From the NCBI GenBank assembly GCA_049366715.1, contig JBMNCQ010000009.1:62001-126000 (forward strand): DNA of 64,000 bases. Reading direction: 5' to 3'. This DNA is from JBMNCQ01 sp049366715. GTDB taxonomy: Bacteria > Bacillota > Peptococcia > Peptococcales > BICA1-8. Each line of letters opens with the position of its first letter. Position 1 is the stretch's first letter. A model generated the notes under the pieces. The model was not told where the DNA came from, did not search any database, and was given only the letters and a program-made list of their open reading frames with translations. This document shows positions 42,803 through 51,528 of this stretch, in pieces. A program made the translations under genes and the position numbers.

Positions 42803-44224
42803 ATGAAGGGAAAAGTTGATGGTATATATAAACTCGCTGAGCATGCGGCAAATACTCCTATTAAAGATATCCCGGAGGATGTTATTAATATAACTGAAAC
42901 ACTTTTTTGGGACACAATAGGATGTATACTCGCAGGAAGTAGTGCCGAAGGCATATCTGAGCTAAAAGAGATGCTGGATTTTTGGGGTGGAAAGAAACAA
43001 GCTACCGTATTTTGCCATGGTACAAGAACAAGTGCTCCAGAAGCTGCGCTTTTAAACTCTGTTATGGGCCATGCCAATGATTTTGATGACACTCATGATA
43101 GAGCTGTAAATCATGGATGTGTAACTATTGTGCCTGCCTTGATTGCTGCTTGTGAAGCAATACATTCAGGGAGAAATAGTGGGTTTAATAGATCATTTCC
43201 ACCACATGATGTTAGTGGTAAAGAATTTATCGCAGCGCTTGCAGTAGGGCTTGATGTTTCAAATAGATTAGGTATGGCGTTTATTCCATATCTACATACC
43301 GGCTGGCTGCCAACTACATTATGGGGACCATTTGGTGGTGTTGCAGCCTGCGGGAGAATCTTAAAGTTAAACACGGAAGAAATGCTAAATGCCTTTGGTC
43401 TTGCCTATTCTCAGATTCATGGTAACAGGCAGGCACTTGTAGATGGTAAACTGGCAAAGCGGATTCAGCCGGGATTCAGTGCTGCTATAGGTCTAAAGTC
43501 TGCATTCTATGCAGCATTAGGTATAACCGGAGCTGAGAATATAATAGATGGTAACTTTGGTATACCGATACTTTACACTCAAGGGAAAGTTGCTAGAGAA
43601 TACCTAATAGAAGGTATCGGAGAGGTTTATGAAACAAGTAACATAAGTATTAAACCATATCCCTGTTGTCGTTGCAGCCATCCTGTTATTGATGCCGCCT
43701 TAAGGTTAAAAGCGGAACATAATCTTAAATCAGAGGATATAGGAGAAGGGACTATCTACTTACCCCCTAATTCTATGGGGCAAATAGGAAACAACTTCGT
43801 CATTCGAGATAATCCGACTGTTGATGCCCAATTTAGTGCTCAGTACACCGCATCATTAGTGTTTATTAAAGGCAGGCCAAGGTTGGAAGATTTTCAAAAG
43901 GAAAATGTAGTTGCCAGAAAGGATATTACCGAACTAGCATCAAGGATTAAAACTATAGAGTATGAAAAAGACAAGTCGGGCATTACTCCGGTAAGAATGA
44001 ATATCAAGCTGAAAAATGGCGAAGAGTTATCCACTATAATTGAACGACCAAAAGGAAGTAGTGATAATCCTCTTACCAATGAAGAACTCTTGTTTAAATT
44101 TAATGACTGTCTGAATAATTCTATTAGGGATTATGGGATAGAAAAGAGGCAACAGATATTGCAGGCACTAAATAACATAGCAAATATAGAAGACTTATGT
44201 GAAATAATAAAGCTTTTTAATTGA
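42803..44224 (+). CDS. MmgE/PrpD family protein (paralogue 4)
   Basis: 473-residue MmgE/PrpD member, the most divergent of the four here. GHANDFDDTHDRAVNHGCV replaces the LDLDDGH version near residue 95, and TLWGPFGGVAACGRIL and SIKPYPCCRCSHPVIDAAL follow. It has a small insert (RNSGFNRSFPPHDVSG) near residue 125. ATG 42803 follows AGGAGGTG (42791-42798). Embedded in the dctQM-dctP operon, so probably the first enzyme on that transporter's substrate. Confidence 0.86.
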   Translation: MKGKVDGIYKLAEHAANTPIKDIPEDVINITETLFWDTIGCILAGSSAEGISELKEMLDFWGGKKQATVFCHGTRTSAPEAALLNSVMGHANDFDDTHDRAVNHGCVTIVPALIAACEAIHSGRNSGFNRSFPPHDVSGKEFIAALAVGLDVSNRLGMAFIPYLHTGWLPTTLWGPFGGVAACGRILKLNTEEMLNAFGLAYSQIHGNRQALVDGKLAKRIQPGFSAAIGLKSAFYAALGITGAENIIDGNFGIPILYTQGKVAREYLIEGIGEVYETSNISIKPYPCCRCSHPVIDAALRLKAEHNLKSEDIGEGTIYLPPNSMGQIGNNFVIRDNPTVDAQFSAQYTASLVFIKGRPRLEDFQKENVVARKDITELASRIKTIEYEKDKSGITPVRMNIKLKNGEELSTIIERPKGSSDNPLTNEELLFKFNDCLNNSIRDYGIEKRQQILQALNNIANIEDLCEIIKLFN

Positions 44225-44343
44225 GAGAAAAATTAAATTTTCTTCGCTTAACCTATTCTTAAAAAAGGAAGGGGTGGTTATTAGTCCCTGGTCTCAGGCT
44301 AGACCCGATTTTCCATAATCTAAAAAGAGGAGGTAAGTTAGTT

Positions 44344-45393
44344 ATGAAAAGGGGTATAATTAGTGCCATTCTCATTTTGGGATTACTTATCACTACATCT
44401 TTCGGAATTACCGGTTGCAGTAGTGAAAAGAAAGAAGTATCTAAAGATACGGGGGATGCAGAACAACAACCGAGGGAAAAAATAACAATAAAACTGGGGC
44501 ATCCTTATGATGAAAAACAGCCTCTACATCAAGGGACCGTAAAATTTGCAGAAATAGTTGCGCAAAAAACAAATGGAAATGTAGAGATTAAAATTTTCCC
44601 TAATAGCACCCTTGGGAGTTCCCGGGATTTGGTTGAAGGACTGGAATTAGGGACAATTGATATGGGTTTAGTGCCTACAACAAATGTAGCATCATTTTAT
44701 AAGCCGATAGATATTTTTTACTTCCCATTTATATTTCGCGATAGAGAGCATGCCTATAAGGTAGCTGACGGTCCGATAGGACAAAAGCTCTATGAGGGTT
44801 TATTAAATGAAAAAGGTATTAGAACATTAGCCATGTTTGAAAGTGGTTTCAGGACAATTACCAACTCAAAAAAACCTATCCATACTCCTGCTGATTTTTC
44901 CGGTATTAAAATGAGAATAGTGGATAGTCCTATTAATTTAGCTACTTTCAAAGCATTAGGAGCTAACGGTTCCCCTATGGCTATAAGCGAAGTTTTTACT
45001 GCATTGCAGCAAGGAACCGTTGACGGACAAGATAATCCGATCGGAAACGTCTATGCGTATGGATTCTATGAAGTTCAAAAATATATTACTTTAACAGAGC
45101 ATCAATGGGCCGGTATTATGCTAATGATTAATGATAAAACATGGAATAAAATACCAGATGATTATCAAAAGGTAATTGCGGAAGCTGCTAAAGAAGCTGA
45201 AGCTTGGCAAAGAAAGGAAATAAATGCCAAAGAAGAAGAATTCCTGGAAATTATGCAAAAGGCTGGTATGGAAGTTATACAGCTTACTCCTGAGGAAAAA
45301 GCTATGTTTCAGGAAAAGATGAAAGCTGTCTGGGATGAATTTCAAGATAGCGTAGGTAAGGATATTGTAGATGAAGTAGTGAATACAAAATAG
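44344..45393 (+). CDS. dctP: TRAP transporter solute-binding lipoprotein DctP
   Basis: 349 residues. Signal peptide with lipobox GITGC, then the DctP fold: KLGHPYDEKQPLHQGTVKFAE, FPNSTLGSSRDLVEGL, and AMFESGFRTITNSKKPIHTPADFSGIKMRIV, the last carrying the conserved ligand Arg. FTALQQGTVDGQDNPIGN is the family signature. It binds an organic acid with an Arg-carboxylate pair. Start ATG 44344, GAGGAGG at 44327-44333. Confidence 0.92.
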   Translation: MKRGIISAILILGLLITTSFGITGCSSEKKEVSKDTGDAEQQPREKITIKLGHPYDEKQPLHQGTVKFAEIVAQKTNGNVEIKIFPNSTLGSSRDLVEGLELGTIDMGLVPTTNVASFYKPIDIFYFPFIFRDREHAYKVADGPIGQKLYEGLLNEKGIRTLAMFESGFRTITNSKKPIHTPADFSGIKMRIVDSPINLATFKALGANGSPMAISEVFTALQQGTVDGQDNPIGNVYAYGFYEVQKYITLTEHQWAGIMLMINDKTWNKIPDDYQKVIAEAAKEAEAWQRKEINAKEEEFLEIMQKAGMEVIQLTPEEKAMFQEKMKAVWDEFQDSVGKDIVDEVVNTK

Positions 45394-45400
45394 CACAAAA

Positions 45401-45432
45401 CAAGCCCTGCAGTTTTTAGTCTGCAGGGCTTG
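45401..45432 (+). terminator. Perfect hairpin after dctP (terminator-like, weak T-run)
   Basis: CAAGCCCTGCAG (45401-45412) and CTGCAGGGCTTG (45421-45432): 12 bp, loop TTTTTAGT. It is followed by CTAAGCAAAATAG, so no T-run; it may act as an mRNA 3' end or a processing barrier. Confidence 0.6.
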
Positions 45433-45514
45433 CTAAGCAAAATAGAGGAATCCATTTTAATTTATAGAATAAAACAATACGTGCTTATTATTATGAGCAT
45501 TGGGACGGTGTGTT

Positions 45515-46225
45515 ATGCAGGCAAGAGGAATTGAAATAGAAAAACTTCAGGAAAAAATTAAAAATTTGGAGTTCTTATTAGCTCAAACAGAAATTAAAAG
45601 CCTAGAAAACCAAATAAAACCCCATTTCCTCTTTAACACCTTAAATTTAGTTGCCCGTTTGATTTATCTAAATAAAAGTCAGGATTCGTTAGAAGTTGTT
45701 TATGCTTTATCTAAACTCTTAAGATATGCAATGGAAAAGAAGGAATTAGTGAGGCTTCGTGATGAGGTGCAGTATATAAAGAACTATCTTTTCATACAGC
45801 AAAATCGTTATGGGGAGCAGTTAAAATATAAGCTGGATATTTCTGAAAACATCTTGAGTTGTCTTATTCCGGCTTTTTCCCTGCAACCTTTGGTTGATAA
45901 TTCTATAAAACATGGATTTGAGCCTAAAGGGGGTGGAATTATCACTATATACGGCAGGCTTGAGGATAATAAAGTAATTCTAAAAGTCACCGATGACGGA
46001 ATTGGGTTTGAAGAGAAAGAAGAATTATATAATAATTCTGAAAAATATTCTACTATGGGAACAGGAATCAAAAATATACAGAAAAGAATGCATTTCTATT
46101 ATGGTGATAATTATAAATTAAATATTTCTTCCCAATCCCAAATGGGTACCGAAGTAACCATTAGCTTACCTTTTAAAACCGATATTGAGGAACAATATGT
46201 TCCGGTATTCTGGTTCAATAAATAA
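45515..46225 (+). CDS. Cytoplasmic LytS/YesM-type sensor histidine kinase without an input domain
   Basis: About 236 residues. A short coiled-coil N-terminus (residues 5-30) leads straight into the His_kinase domain QIKPHFLFNTLN (phospho-acceptor His37) and the ATPase domain (QPLVDNSIKHG, VTDDGIGF, GTGIKNIQKRM). There is no membrane helix, PAS or GAF domain, so signal input must come from a partner or from the coiled coil. ATG 45515 is used; the frame also allows TTG 45500. Pairs with the response regulator 11 bases downstream. Confidence 0.85.
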   Translation: MQARGIEIEKLQEKIKNLEFLLAQTEIKSLENQIKPHFLFNTLNLVARLIYLNKSQDSLEVVYALSKLLRYAMEKKELVRLRDEVQYIKNYLFIQQNRYGEQLKYKLDISENILSCLIPAFSLQPLVDNSIKHGFEPKGGGIITIYGRLEDNKVILKVTDDGIGFEEKEELYNNSEKYSTMGTGIKNIQKRMHFYYGDNYKLNISSQSQMGTEVTISLPFKTDIEEQYVPVFWFNK

Positions 46226-46236
46226 GGTGGTTATCG

Positions 46237-47040
46237 ATGAAACTTTTAATTGTTGATGATGAAATAATTGAAAGAGAAGCTCTGAAGCATTTTTTTAATA
46301 TTAATGATTTGGGAATAGAAGTAGTTGGAGAAGCCTCCAATGGCTTGCAGGCAGTGGAATTAAACCAAACTTTACAGCCGGATATTATCACAATGGATAT
46401 CCGTATGGGTATCTTGGATGGACTAAAAGCTACAGAATGTATAAAACGTGATAACCCACAGGTGGAGATAATAATTTTAACTGCTTTTGGGTTATTTGAA
46501 TATTCACAGCAAGCAATTAAGAATAGAGTTTTTGATTACCTATTAAAACCGGTTGAAGAAAAAGAATTAATAAAAGCTGTAGAGAGAGTAAAAAAGCTTA
46601 TTCATTCAAAAGATAATGCTCCGGAAGGGGAGCGAACAGCAAAACTCTTTGACTATTGGTTAAATGAACAGAAAGATGAAACTAGTAATGAATTAAAGCT
46701 TTTTGAAGATAAGCGTATTTCCCAAATTGTTAACTACATCATGGATAATCTAAAAAAAGAACTAACTTTAGAATATTTGGCTTCTCTAGTTCACATAAAT
46801 ACCAGCTATTTAAGTCGCTTGTTTAAATCTACTACCGGTGTGTCCTTAAGAAACTTCATTCTAGAAGCTCGAATTGAAAAAGCAAAATTTCTTTTAAAAA
46901 GTGAAAGAAGTAAACCAATAAAAATTATTTCCGAAGAAGTTGGGTTTGCTAATATCCATCATTTTTCCAATACCTTTAAAAAGTTTGAAGGAATAACACC
47001 GGCAAATTATCGTTCAGTTGGAAAGGGGCGGTCTGATTGA
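46237..47040 (+). CDS. AraC-type response regulator (YesN-like)
   Basis: 267 residues: receiver domain with phospho-acceptor Asp54 (ITMDIRMG) and conserved Lys in LLKPVEEKEL, then an AraC DNA-binding domain (LTLEYLASLVHINTSYLSRLFKSTTG and VGFANIHHFSNTFKKFEGITPANYR). It should activate the dct/prpD genes upstream or the flavoprotein operon downstream. Start ATG 46237 has only a modest AAGGTGG (46225-46231). Confidence 0.9.
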   Translation: MKLLIVDDEIIEREALKHFFNINDLGIEVVGEASNGLQAVELNQTLQPDIITMDIRMGILDGLKATECIKRDNPQVEIIILTAFGLFEYSQQAIKNRVFDYLLKPVEEKELIKAVERVKKLIHSKDNAPEGERTAKLFDYWLNEQKDETSNELKLFEDKRISQIVNYIMDNLKKELTLEYLASLVHINTSYLSRLFKSTTGVSLRNFILEARIEKAKFLLKSERSKPIKIISEEVGFANIHHFSNTFKKFEGITPANYRSVGKGRSD

Positions 47041-48713
47041 GACTGGAACAAGTGAAAATAAGTACAGATGTATTGATTATTGGCGGCGGTTGTGCCGGTT
47101 CAATGGCTGCTATCAGTATTAAGGAAGCTGCCTCTAAATTAGATGTATGTTTAATGGAGAAAGGTCACATAAAAAGAAGCGGTTCTGTAACAATGGGTAT
47201 GGATGCTCTGAATGTTTGTGTGATATCCGGGATTTCAAGCCCGCAAGATTATTTAGACATGTTAAGAAAAAAGTGTTGGGGTATAATGGATTATTTGCCC
47301 AACTATACTCTGGCGCAGAGAAGCTTTGAGCTTTTAAAGACTTTAGAAAGCTGGGGCGTTTTTTTTCCGAAGAATGAAGATGGCGATTATAATTTGATGC
47401 AAGTTGATCCAAGTGGAAAGTTTTGTGTGGGAATGGATGAACCAGATTTAAAAGTTATTTTGGAAAAGAAAATTAGAGAAGCAAATGTAAATGTTATAAA
47501 TAAAACAATGGCAACAAAATTAATTGTTAAGGAAGGTAAAGTTCTAGGTGCGGTAGGTCTTAATATTAATACCGGTCAAGTTATTTGTTGCGAAGCTAAA
47601 AGTGTTATTTTAGCCAATGGGTCAGTTGCAAGATTTGGATTGCCTAATACAGGTTATTTGTATGGTACCTTTGATTTCCCCGGCAATGCAGGGGATGGCT
47701 TTGCTCTAGGATATCGCGCTGGAGCAAAAATCACAGGTATGGAATTTACTCTTAAATACGCTCTTGTAAAAGATTTAAATATACCTTTAATTTACATTGT
47801 TGTTACAAGAGGCGGTGAGGTAATTAATGGTCAGGGTGAGATAATTGTTGATAAAAATAAGCTATCAATTTTTCATATTATAGAAGCATTAGAAAACGGT
47901 AAAGGGCCGGTTTTTTTAAAAACGGATCATGTTCCTAAAGAAAAAATTATGGAAATTGAAAATATTTTATTTAGTACCGAAAGGCCTATGCAGCGTAGAT
48001 ATTGGGAGCTAAAAGATATAAAGTTCGGTAGGGATCTTATTGAACTTAATCTTACGGAAGCTCAGTTGTGTGGGGGTCATGGTATATCCGGATTAGTAAT
48101 CAATGAATTAGCCCAAACAAATATTAGCGGCCTTTTTGCAGCAGGTGATGTTAGTTCTGTACCTATGCAACATTTAACAGGGGCTTTTGTTTTTGGAAAA
48201 ATATCCGGCGAGAACGCTTTAGAATATTGTACAAGTAGGAAATTGTCCGTGAATAATAGATATCTGGACAGGGAGTTTGCTGATGAATTTTCTCATCTGG
48301 GTAATTTGCTAAATTCCACCGAAAAAAACACTATTCAAAATACTACCTATGAATATAAATTGAGAAGAATAATAAATGAATACTTACTTTCTCCCAAAAA
48401 CTCATTCACTTTGCAAAAGGGGTTAGATTTGATTTATGAACTAAGAAATCAGCTGCCTTATCAAGTGCAGGCTAAGGCCCCCCGCGAACTTAGTAAAATA
48501 TTAGAAATAGGATATTTACTAGATTGTGCCCAAATGTCCGCTATTTCCTCATTAACAAGAAAGGAAAGCAGATGGGGGAGTATTCATAAACGAACTGATT
48601 ACCCTGATACTGATAATGTGAATTGGTTAAAACATATAGATCTACAAATTGGTCAAACTTACCCCGAAACGGAGATTTCTTTTAGACAAATCCAAGGGGG
48701 TGATTTAGGATGA
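47037..48713 (+). CDS. AprA-like FAD-dependent reductase/dehydrogenase (paralogue 2)
   Basis: 558-residue paralogue of the 37.6-kb flavoprotein: IIGGGCAGSMAAI (residues 14-26), GHIKRSGSVTMGMDALNV, LCGGHGISGLVINELAQTNISGLFAAGDVSS and RKESRWGSIHKRTDYPD at the C-terminus. It carries GSVTMG where paralogue 1 has GCIPRG, a difference beside the flavin that may set substrate or potential. TTG 47037 overlaps the regulator stop (TTGA). Its electron partner is the 66-residue ferredoxin encoded next, as AprB is to AprA. Confidence 0.75.
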   Translation: MRLEQVKISTDVLIIGGGCAGSMAAISIKEAASKLDVCLMEKGHIKRSGSVTMGMDALNVCVISGISSPQDYLDMLRKKCWGIMDYLPNYTLAQRSFELLKTLESWGVFFPKNEDGDYNLMQVDPSGKFCVGMDEPDLKVILEKKIREANVNVINKTMATKLIVKEGKVLGAVGLNINTGQVICCEAKSVILANGSVARFGLPNTGYLYGTFDFPGNAGDGFALGYRAGAKITGMEFTLKYALVKDLNIPLIYIVVTRGGEVINGQGEIIVDKNKLSIFHIIEALENGKGPVFLKTDHVPKEKIMEIENILFSTERPMQRRYWELKDIKFGRDLIELNLTEAQLCGGHGISGLVINELAQTNISGLFAAGDVSSVPMQHLTGAFVFGKISGENALEYCTSRKLSVNNRYLDREFADEFSHLGNLLNSTEKNTIQNTTYEYKLRRIINEYLLSPKNSFTLQKGLDLIYELRNQLPYQVQAKAPRELSKILEIGYLLDCAQMSAISSLTRKESRWGSIHKRTDYPDTDNVNWLKHIDLQIGQTYPETEISFRQIQGGDLG

Positions 48714-48910
48714 ATTCCAATATAATAAAAGTATCAAATGACTGCATAGGTTGTGGAATTTGTATAGACTTATGTCCTTTGAATTGTTTGCAAATGGGGG
48801 AAGATAATAAACCTTTTTTACAATATGAAGAATGCTGGTATTGCGGTTGTTGTGAAATAGAATGTCCTATATCTTGTTTAAAAATGTATTTCCCATTTTT
48901 AATATATTAA
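48710..48910 (+). CDS. Small 2[4Fe-4S] ferredoxin, AprB-like partner
   Basis: 66 residues with CIGCGICIDLCP and CWYCGCCEIECP. It overlaps the flavoprotein gene by 4 bases (ATGA), so one-to-one assembly is likely. Shorter than true AprB (about 150 residues), and lacking its C-terminal extension. Confidence 0.85.
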   Translation: MNSNIIKVSNDCIGCGICIDLCPLNCLQMGEDNKPFLQYEECWYCGCCEIECPISCLKMYFPFLIY

Positions 48911-48970
48911 TGCTATGTTATTATTTACTGAATTAATATTATTCTAATAAATCATAATAACTTGTTATGT

Positions 48971-49372
48971 TCTTTTTTTATGTTCAAAATTTCACATTGC
49001 CAGAGCAAAAATAAAATTATATTATACAAATATAGGAATAATTAAATATAAGGAGTGAACCAGGATGAAGGTTTTAATTGTCGGGGGAGTTGCAGGCGGT
49101 GCCAGTGCCGCCGCCCGGCTTAGAAGACTTGATGAAGAAGCTGAAATCATTCTTGTGGAGAGGGAAGAGCACATATCTTTTGCCAACTGTGGTCTGCCGT
49201 ATTATATCGGCGGGGTTATTGAGGAGAAAGCCAGCCTGCTGGTACAAACCCCGGAGGGGATGCAGCAAAGATTTAATCTGGACGTACGGGTTTTTAATGA
49301 AGCAACAATATTTATCCCGATAGAAAAGAAGTAGAAATAACGGATCTTAAAAATGGAGGGAAATACGGGGAA
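48971..49372 (+). repeat. 402-bp direct repeat, copy 1
   Basis: Matches 51127-51528 (offset 2156) with about eight differences, nearly all in the non-coding 5' part. It includes an upstream region (a T7 run, TATAGGAATAATTAAATATAAGGAGTG) and the first ~100 codons of the CoA-disulfide-reductase-like gene. It ends abruptly within that gene. Confidence 0.92.
49065..49334 (+). pseudogene. 5' fragment of the CoA-disulfide-reductase-like gene (copy 1)
   Basis: ATG 49065 encodes 89 residues with the FAD motif VGGVAGGASAAARLRR and the redox cysteine motif SFANCGLPYYIGG, then runs out of frame at ACAATATTT (49305-49313) and stops at 49332-49334. After 49372 the sequence no longer matches the full gene. 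A truncated duplicate, unlikely to be functional; compare 51221. Confidence 0.88.
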
Positions 49373-49458
49373 GTGAAACATTACGAATAGTCTGTAGAAA
49401 AAAATTAAGGGCAATGATATAATTTGCTGTAGCTGTGATTTGAGGGGGGAATTCACCA

Positions 49459-50127
49459 GTGGAAGCGAAAAAGTTTTTGTGCCTCAGGGATTTGCCGATA
49501 TTTTCTGATTTGGATGAAGAATCCTTCAAATTTGTTTGTCTGGCTGCGGCCAAAAATGAAATTAAGCGGGGTACGGCTTTATTTAATCAGGGAGACATTG
49601 TAGATTCTATTTATCTGGTTAAAGAAGGACGTTTTAAAATGGTTCAGGTTACACCGGACGGACATGAAGTTATTTTGCAGATATTTGGTCAGGGAGAGGC
49701 TATCGGGGAAGCAGCTTTGTTTCAGGATAAATATCAACCGGCTGCTGCGATTGCTTTGGAAGATTCCAAAATATGCGCGGTCGGCCGCCCGATACTGGAG
49801 AAAATTATTAAAGACAAACCGGAAATAGCGATTAAAATAATTTGTAATCTGGGAAGTTATCTTTACCGGACCTGGGAACATATTTCTGAGTTAAATACCC
49901 AGACTACTCAGGAAAAGGTACTTGGCTTACTGATCAGGCTCTCACAAGAATACGGTGAATCATGTGCAGAAGGGACCAGAATAAAGATTAGACTGACTCA
50001 GCAGGATATTGCTTCCATGATCGGGTCATCCAGAGTGATGGTTGTTCAATCATTAAAAGAATTAATGGCCCAAAATTATCTCAGACGGGAAAACCGCTTT
50101 TATATTCTGAAATACAAGTGTTTTTGA
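49459..50127 (+). CDS. Crp/Fnr family transcriptional regulator
   Basis: 222 residues: cyclic-nucleotide-binding-type beta barrel (about 15-125; GTALFNQGDIVDSIYLVKEGRFKMVQ, GEAIGEAALF) and C-terminal winged helix (LTQQDIASMIGSSRVMVVQSLKEL). No N-terminal cysteine cluster like FNR, so the signal is not oxygen via an FNR-type [4Fe-4S] centre. Start GTG 49459 after GAGGGGGG (49442-49449). It probably governs the sulfur/redox genes that follow. Confidence 0.9.
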   Translation: MEAKKFLCLRDLPIFSDLDEESFKFVCLAAAKNEIKRGTALFNQGDIVDSIYLVKEGRFKMVQVTPDGHEVILQIFGQGEAIGEAALFQDKYQPAAAIALEDSKICAVGRPILEKIIKDKPEIAIKIICNLGSYLYRTWEHISELNTQTTQEKVLGLLIRLSQEYGESCAEGTRIKIRLTQQDIASMIGSSRVMVVQSLKELMAQNYLRRENRFYILKYKCF

Positions 50128-50134
50128 TGATGGG

Positions 50135-50161
50135 GATGTTAAATATTTAACATCTTTTTTT
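50135..50161 (+). terminator. Terminator after the Crp/Fnr gene
   Basis: GATGTTAAAT/ATTTAACATC, a perfect 20-base palindrome (50135-50154), followed by a T-run. Confidence 0.85.
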
Positions 50162-50315
50162 TATGCCAAGTGCTAGACTCAGGATAGGCAGTTAAAAAAA
50201 TTTAAAAGGAGGAGGCGGAGCAGACCGGAAAATATGAGAAGACTCTAATTATTCGTAAGATTACGACTAAGAAATCTGAGGTATTTTAAAAATTAATTAT
50301 TGGGAGGCAGGAAAA

Positions 50316-50627
50316 ATGATTTTAAACCAAAAAATTGTCGATTTGATTTCCCAGGTTCCTTTTGTTCCTATTGTAACAGCGTCTGAGGCCGGAGAACCTC
50401 ACCTAATTGTTGTGGGCCAGGTTAAAGAAATAAGAGATCAGGAGATACTTGCTTTTGGTATTCATAAAATGGCCAAAACCCAGGAAAATGTAAAAAACAA
50501 TGGTTTAATGCAGGTAGTCATTGCTTCACGTCAGGATGGACCTCAGGGGTATCGTTTATCCGGGCAGGCTTGTATTGAGGGAAACACAGTGTTATTTAAA
50601 GCTGAAAAGGCAGAAGCATTAATATAA
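50316..50627 (+). CDS. Pyridoxamine 5'-phosphate oxidase-like flavin-binding protein
   Basis: 103 residues of the split-barrel PNPOx-like fold: IVTASEAGEPHLIVVGQVKEI at the N-terminus and MQVVIASRQDGPQGYRLSGQACIEG at the C-terminus. Such proteins bind FMN or F420-like flavins and reduce small molecules; the substrate is unknown. ATG 50316 follows GGGAGGC (50302-50308). Stop overlaps the next start by one base. Confidence 0.78.
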   Translation: MILNQKIVDLISQVPFVPIVTASEAGEPHLIVVGQVKEIRDQEILAFGIHKMAKTQENVKNNGLMQVVIASRQDGPQGYRLSGQACIEGNTVLFKAEKAEALI

Positions 50628-50980
50628 TGGATATGAAGATACCGCCGGAAAAATTGCTGATCGTATGGACAAGTGGTGAGCGTGATGTCGCTTTAAAAAT
50701 GGTGTTTATGTATGCGTTTAATGGAAAGTTCAAAGAATGGTGGCAGGATATTTCTGTATTAATCTGGGGACCTTCGGCACAATTAGCGGCTAAAGATGAA
50801 GAAATTCAAGACCGTCTCCTGAATCTTAAGGATGCCGGTGTAAAATTAACTGCTTGTAAAGCTTGTACCGATAGTTACGGCATCTCGGAGGAAATAGAAA
50901 AACTGGGCATCGAAGTGATTTATGTTGGAGAAGGGTTTACAAAATCATTAAAAGAAGGCTGGGTAACGATTACTTTTTAA
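50627..50980 (+). CDS. DsrE family sulfur-relay-like protein
   Basis: 117 residues with the DsrE/F fold: LLIVWTSGERDVALKMVFMYA, then VLIWGPSAQLAAKDEEIQDRL and LTACKACTDSYGISEEIEKLGIEVIYVGEGFT. The CKAC pair could be the persulfide-carrying cysteine. Translationally coupled to the PNPOx-like gene. Fits the nearby rhodanese/TusA protein. Confidence 0.8.
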   Translation: MDMKIPPEKLLIVWTSGERDVALKMVFMYAFNGKFKEWWQDISVLIWGPSAQLAAKDEEIQDRLLNLKDAGVKLTACKACTDSYGISEEIEKLGIEVIYVGEGFTKSLKEGWVTITF

Positions 50981-51095
50981 TAAGGTATCCATAATTTAAC
51001 ATAATTTCCCCTGCACGCGAAGTAACAGGCAGCAATATTGCGGATAGATCCTGATGTTTAATCAGGCTGCAGGAAATGACATAGTAAATTAGCCG

Positions 51096-51135
51096 GAGGT
51101 TATGGGCTGGATAACAGCTCAGAGCCTCTTTTTTT
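51096..51135 (+). terminator. Terminator upstream of the second repeat copy
   Basis: GAGG ... GCTG pairs with CAGC ... CCTC around an internal loop (51096-51128), followed by seven T. The T-run is also the first part of the direct repeat. Confidence 0.6.
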
Positions 51136-51528
51136 ATGTTCAAAATTTCACATTGCCAGGGTGGAAATAAAATTGTATTATATAAATATAGGAATAATTA
51201 AATATAAGGAGTGGACCAGGATGAAGGTTTTAATTATCGGGGGAGTTGCAGGCGGTGCCAGTGCCGCCGCCCGGCTTAGAAGACTTGATGAAGAAGCTGA
51301 AATCATTCTTGTGGAGAGGGAAGAGCACATATCTTTTGCCAACTGTGGTCTGCCGTATTATATCGGCGGGGTTATTGAGGAGAAAGCCAGCCTGCTGGTA
51401 CAAACCCCGGAGGGGATGCAGCAAAGATTTAATCTGGACGTACGGGTTTTTAATGAAGCAACAATATTTATCCCGATAGAAAAGAAGTAGAAATAACGGA
51501 TCTTAAAAATGGAGGGAAATACGGGGAA
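51127..51528 (+). repeat. 402-bp direct repeat, copy 2
   Basis: Same sequence as 48971-49372. This copy is joined to the rest of the CoA-disulfide-reductase-like gene, so it is the parental location or the product of a recombination event. Confidence 0.92.
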
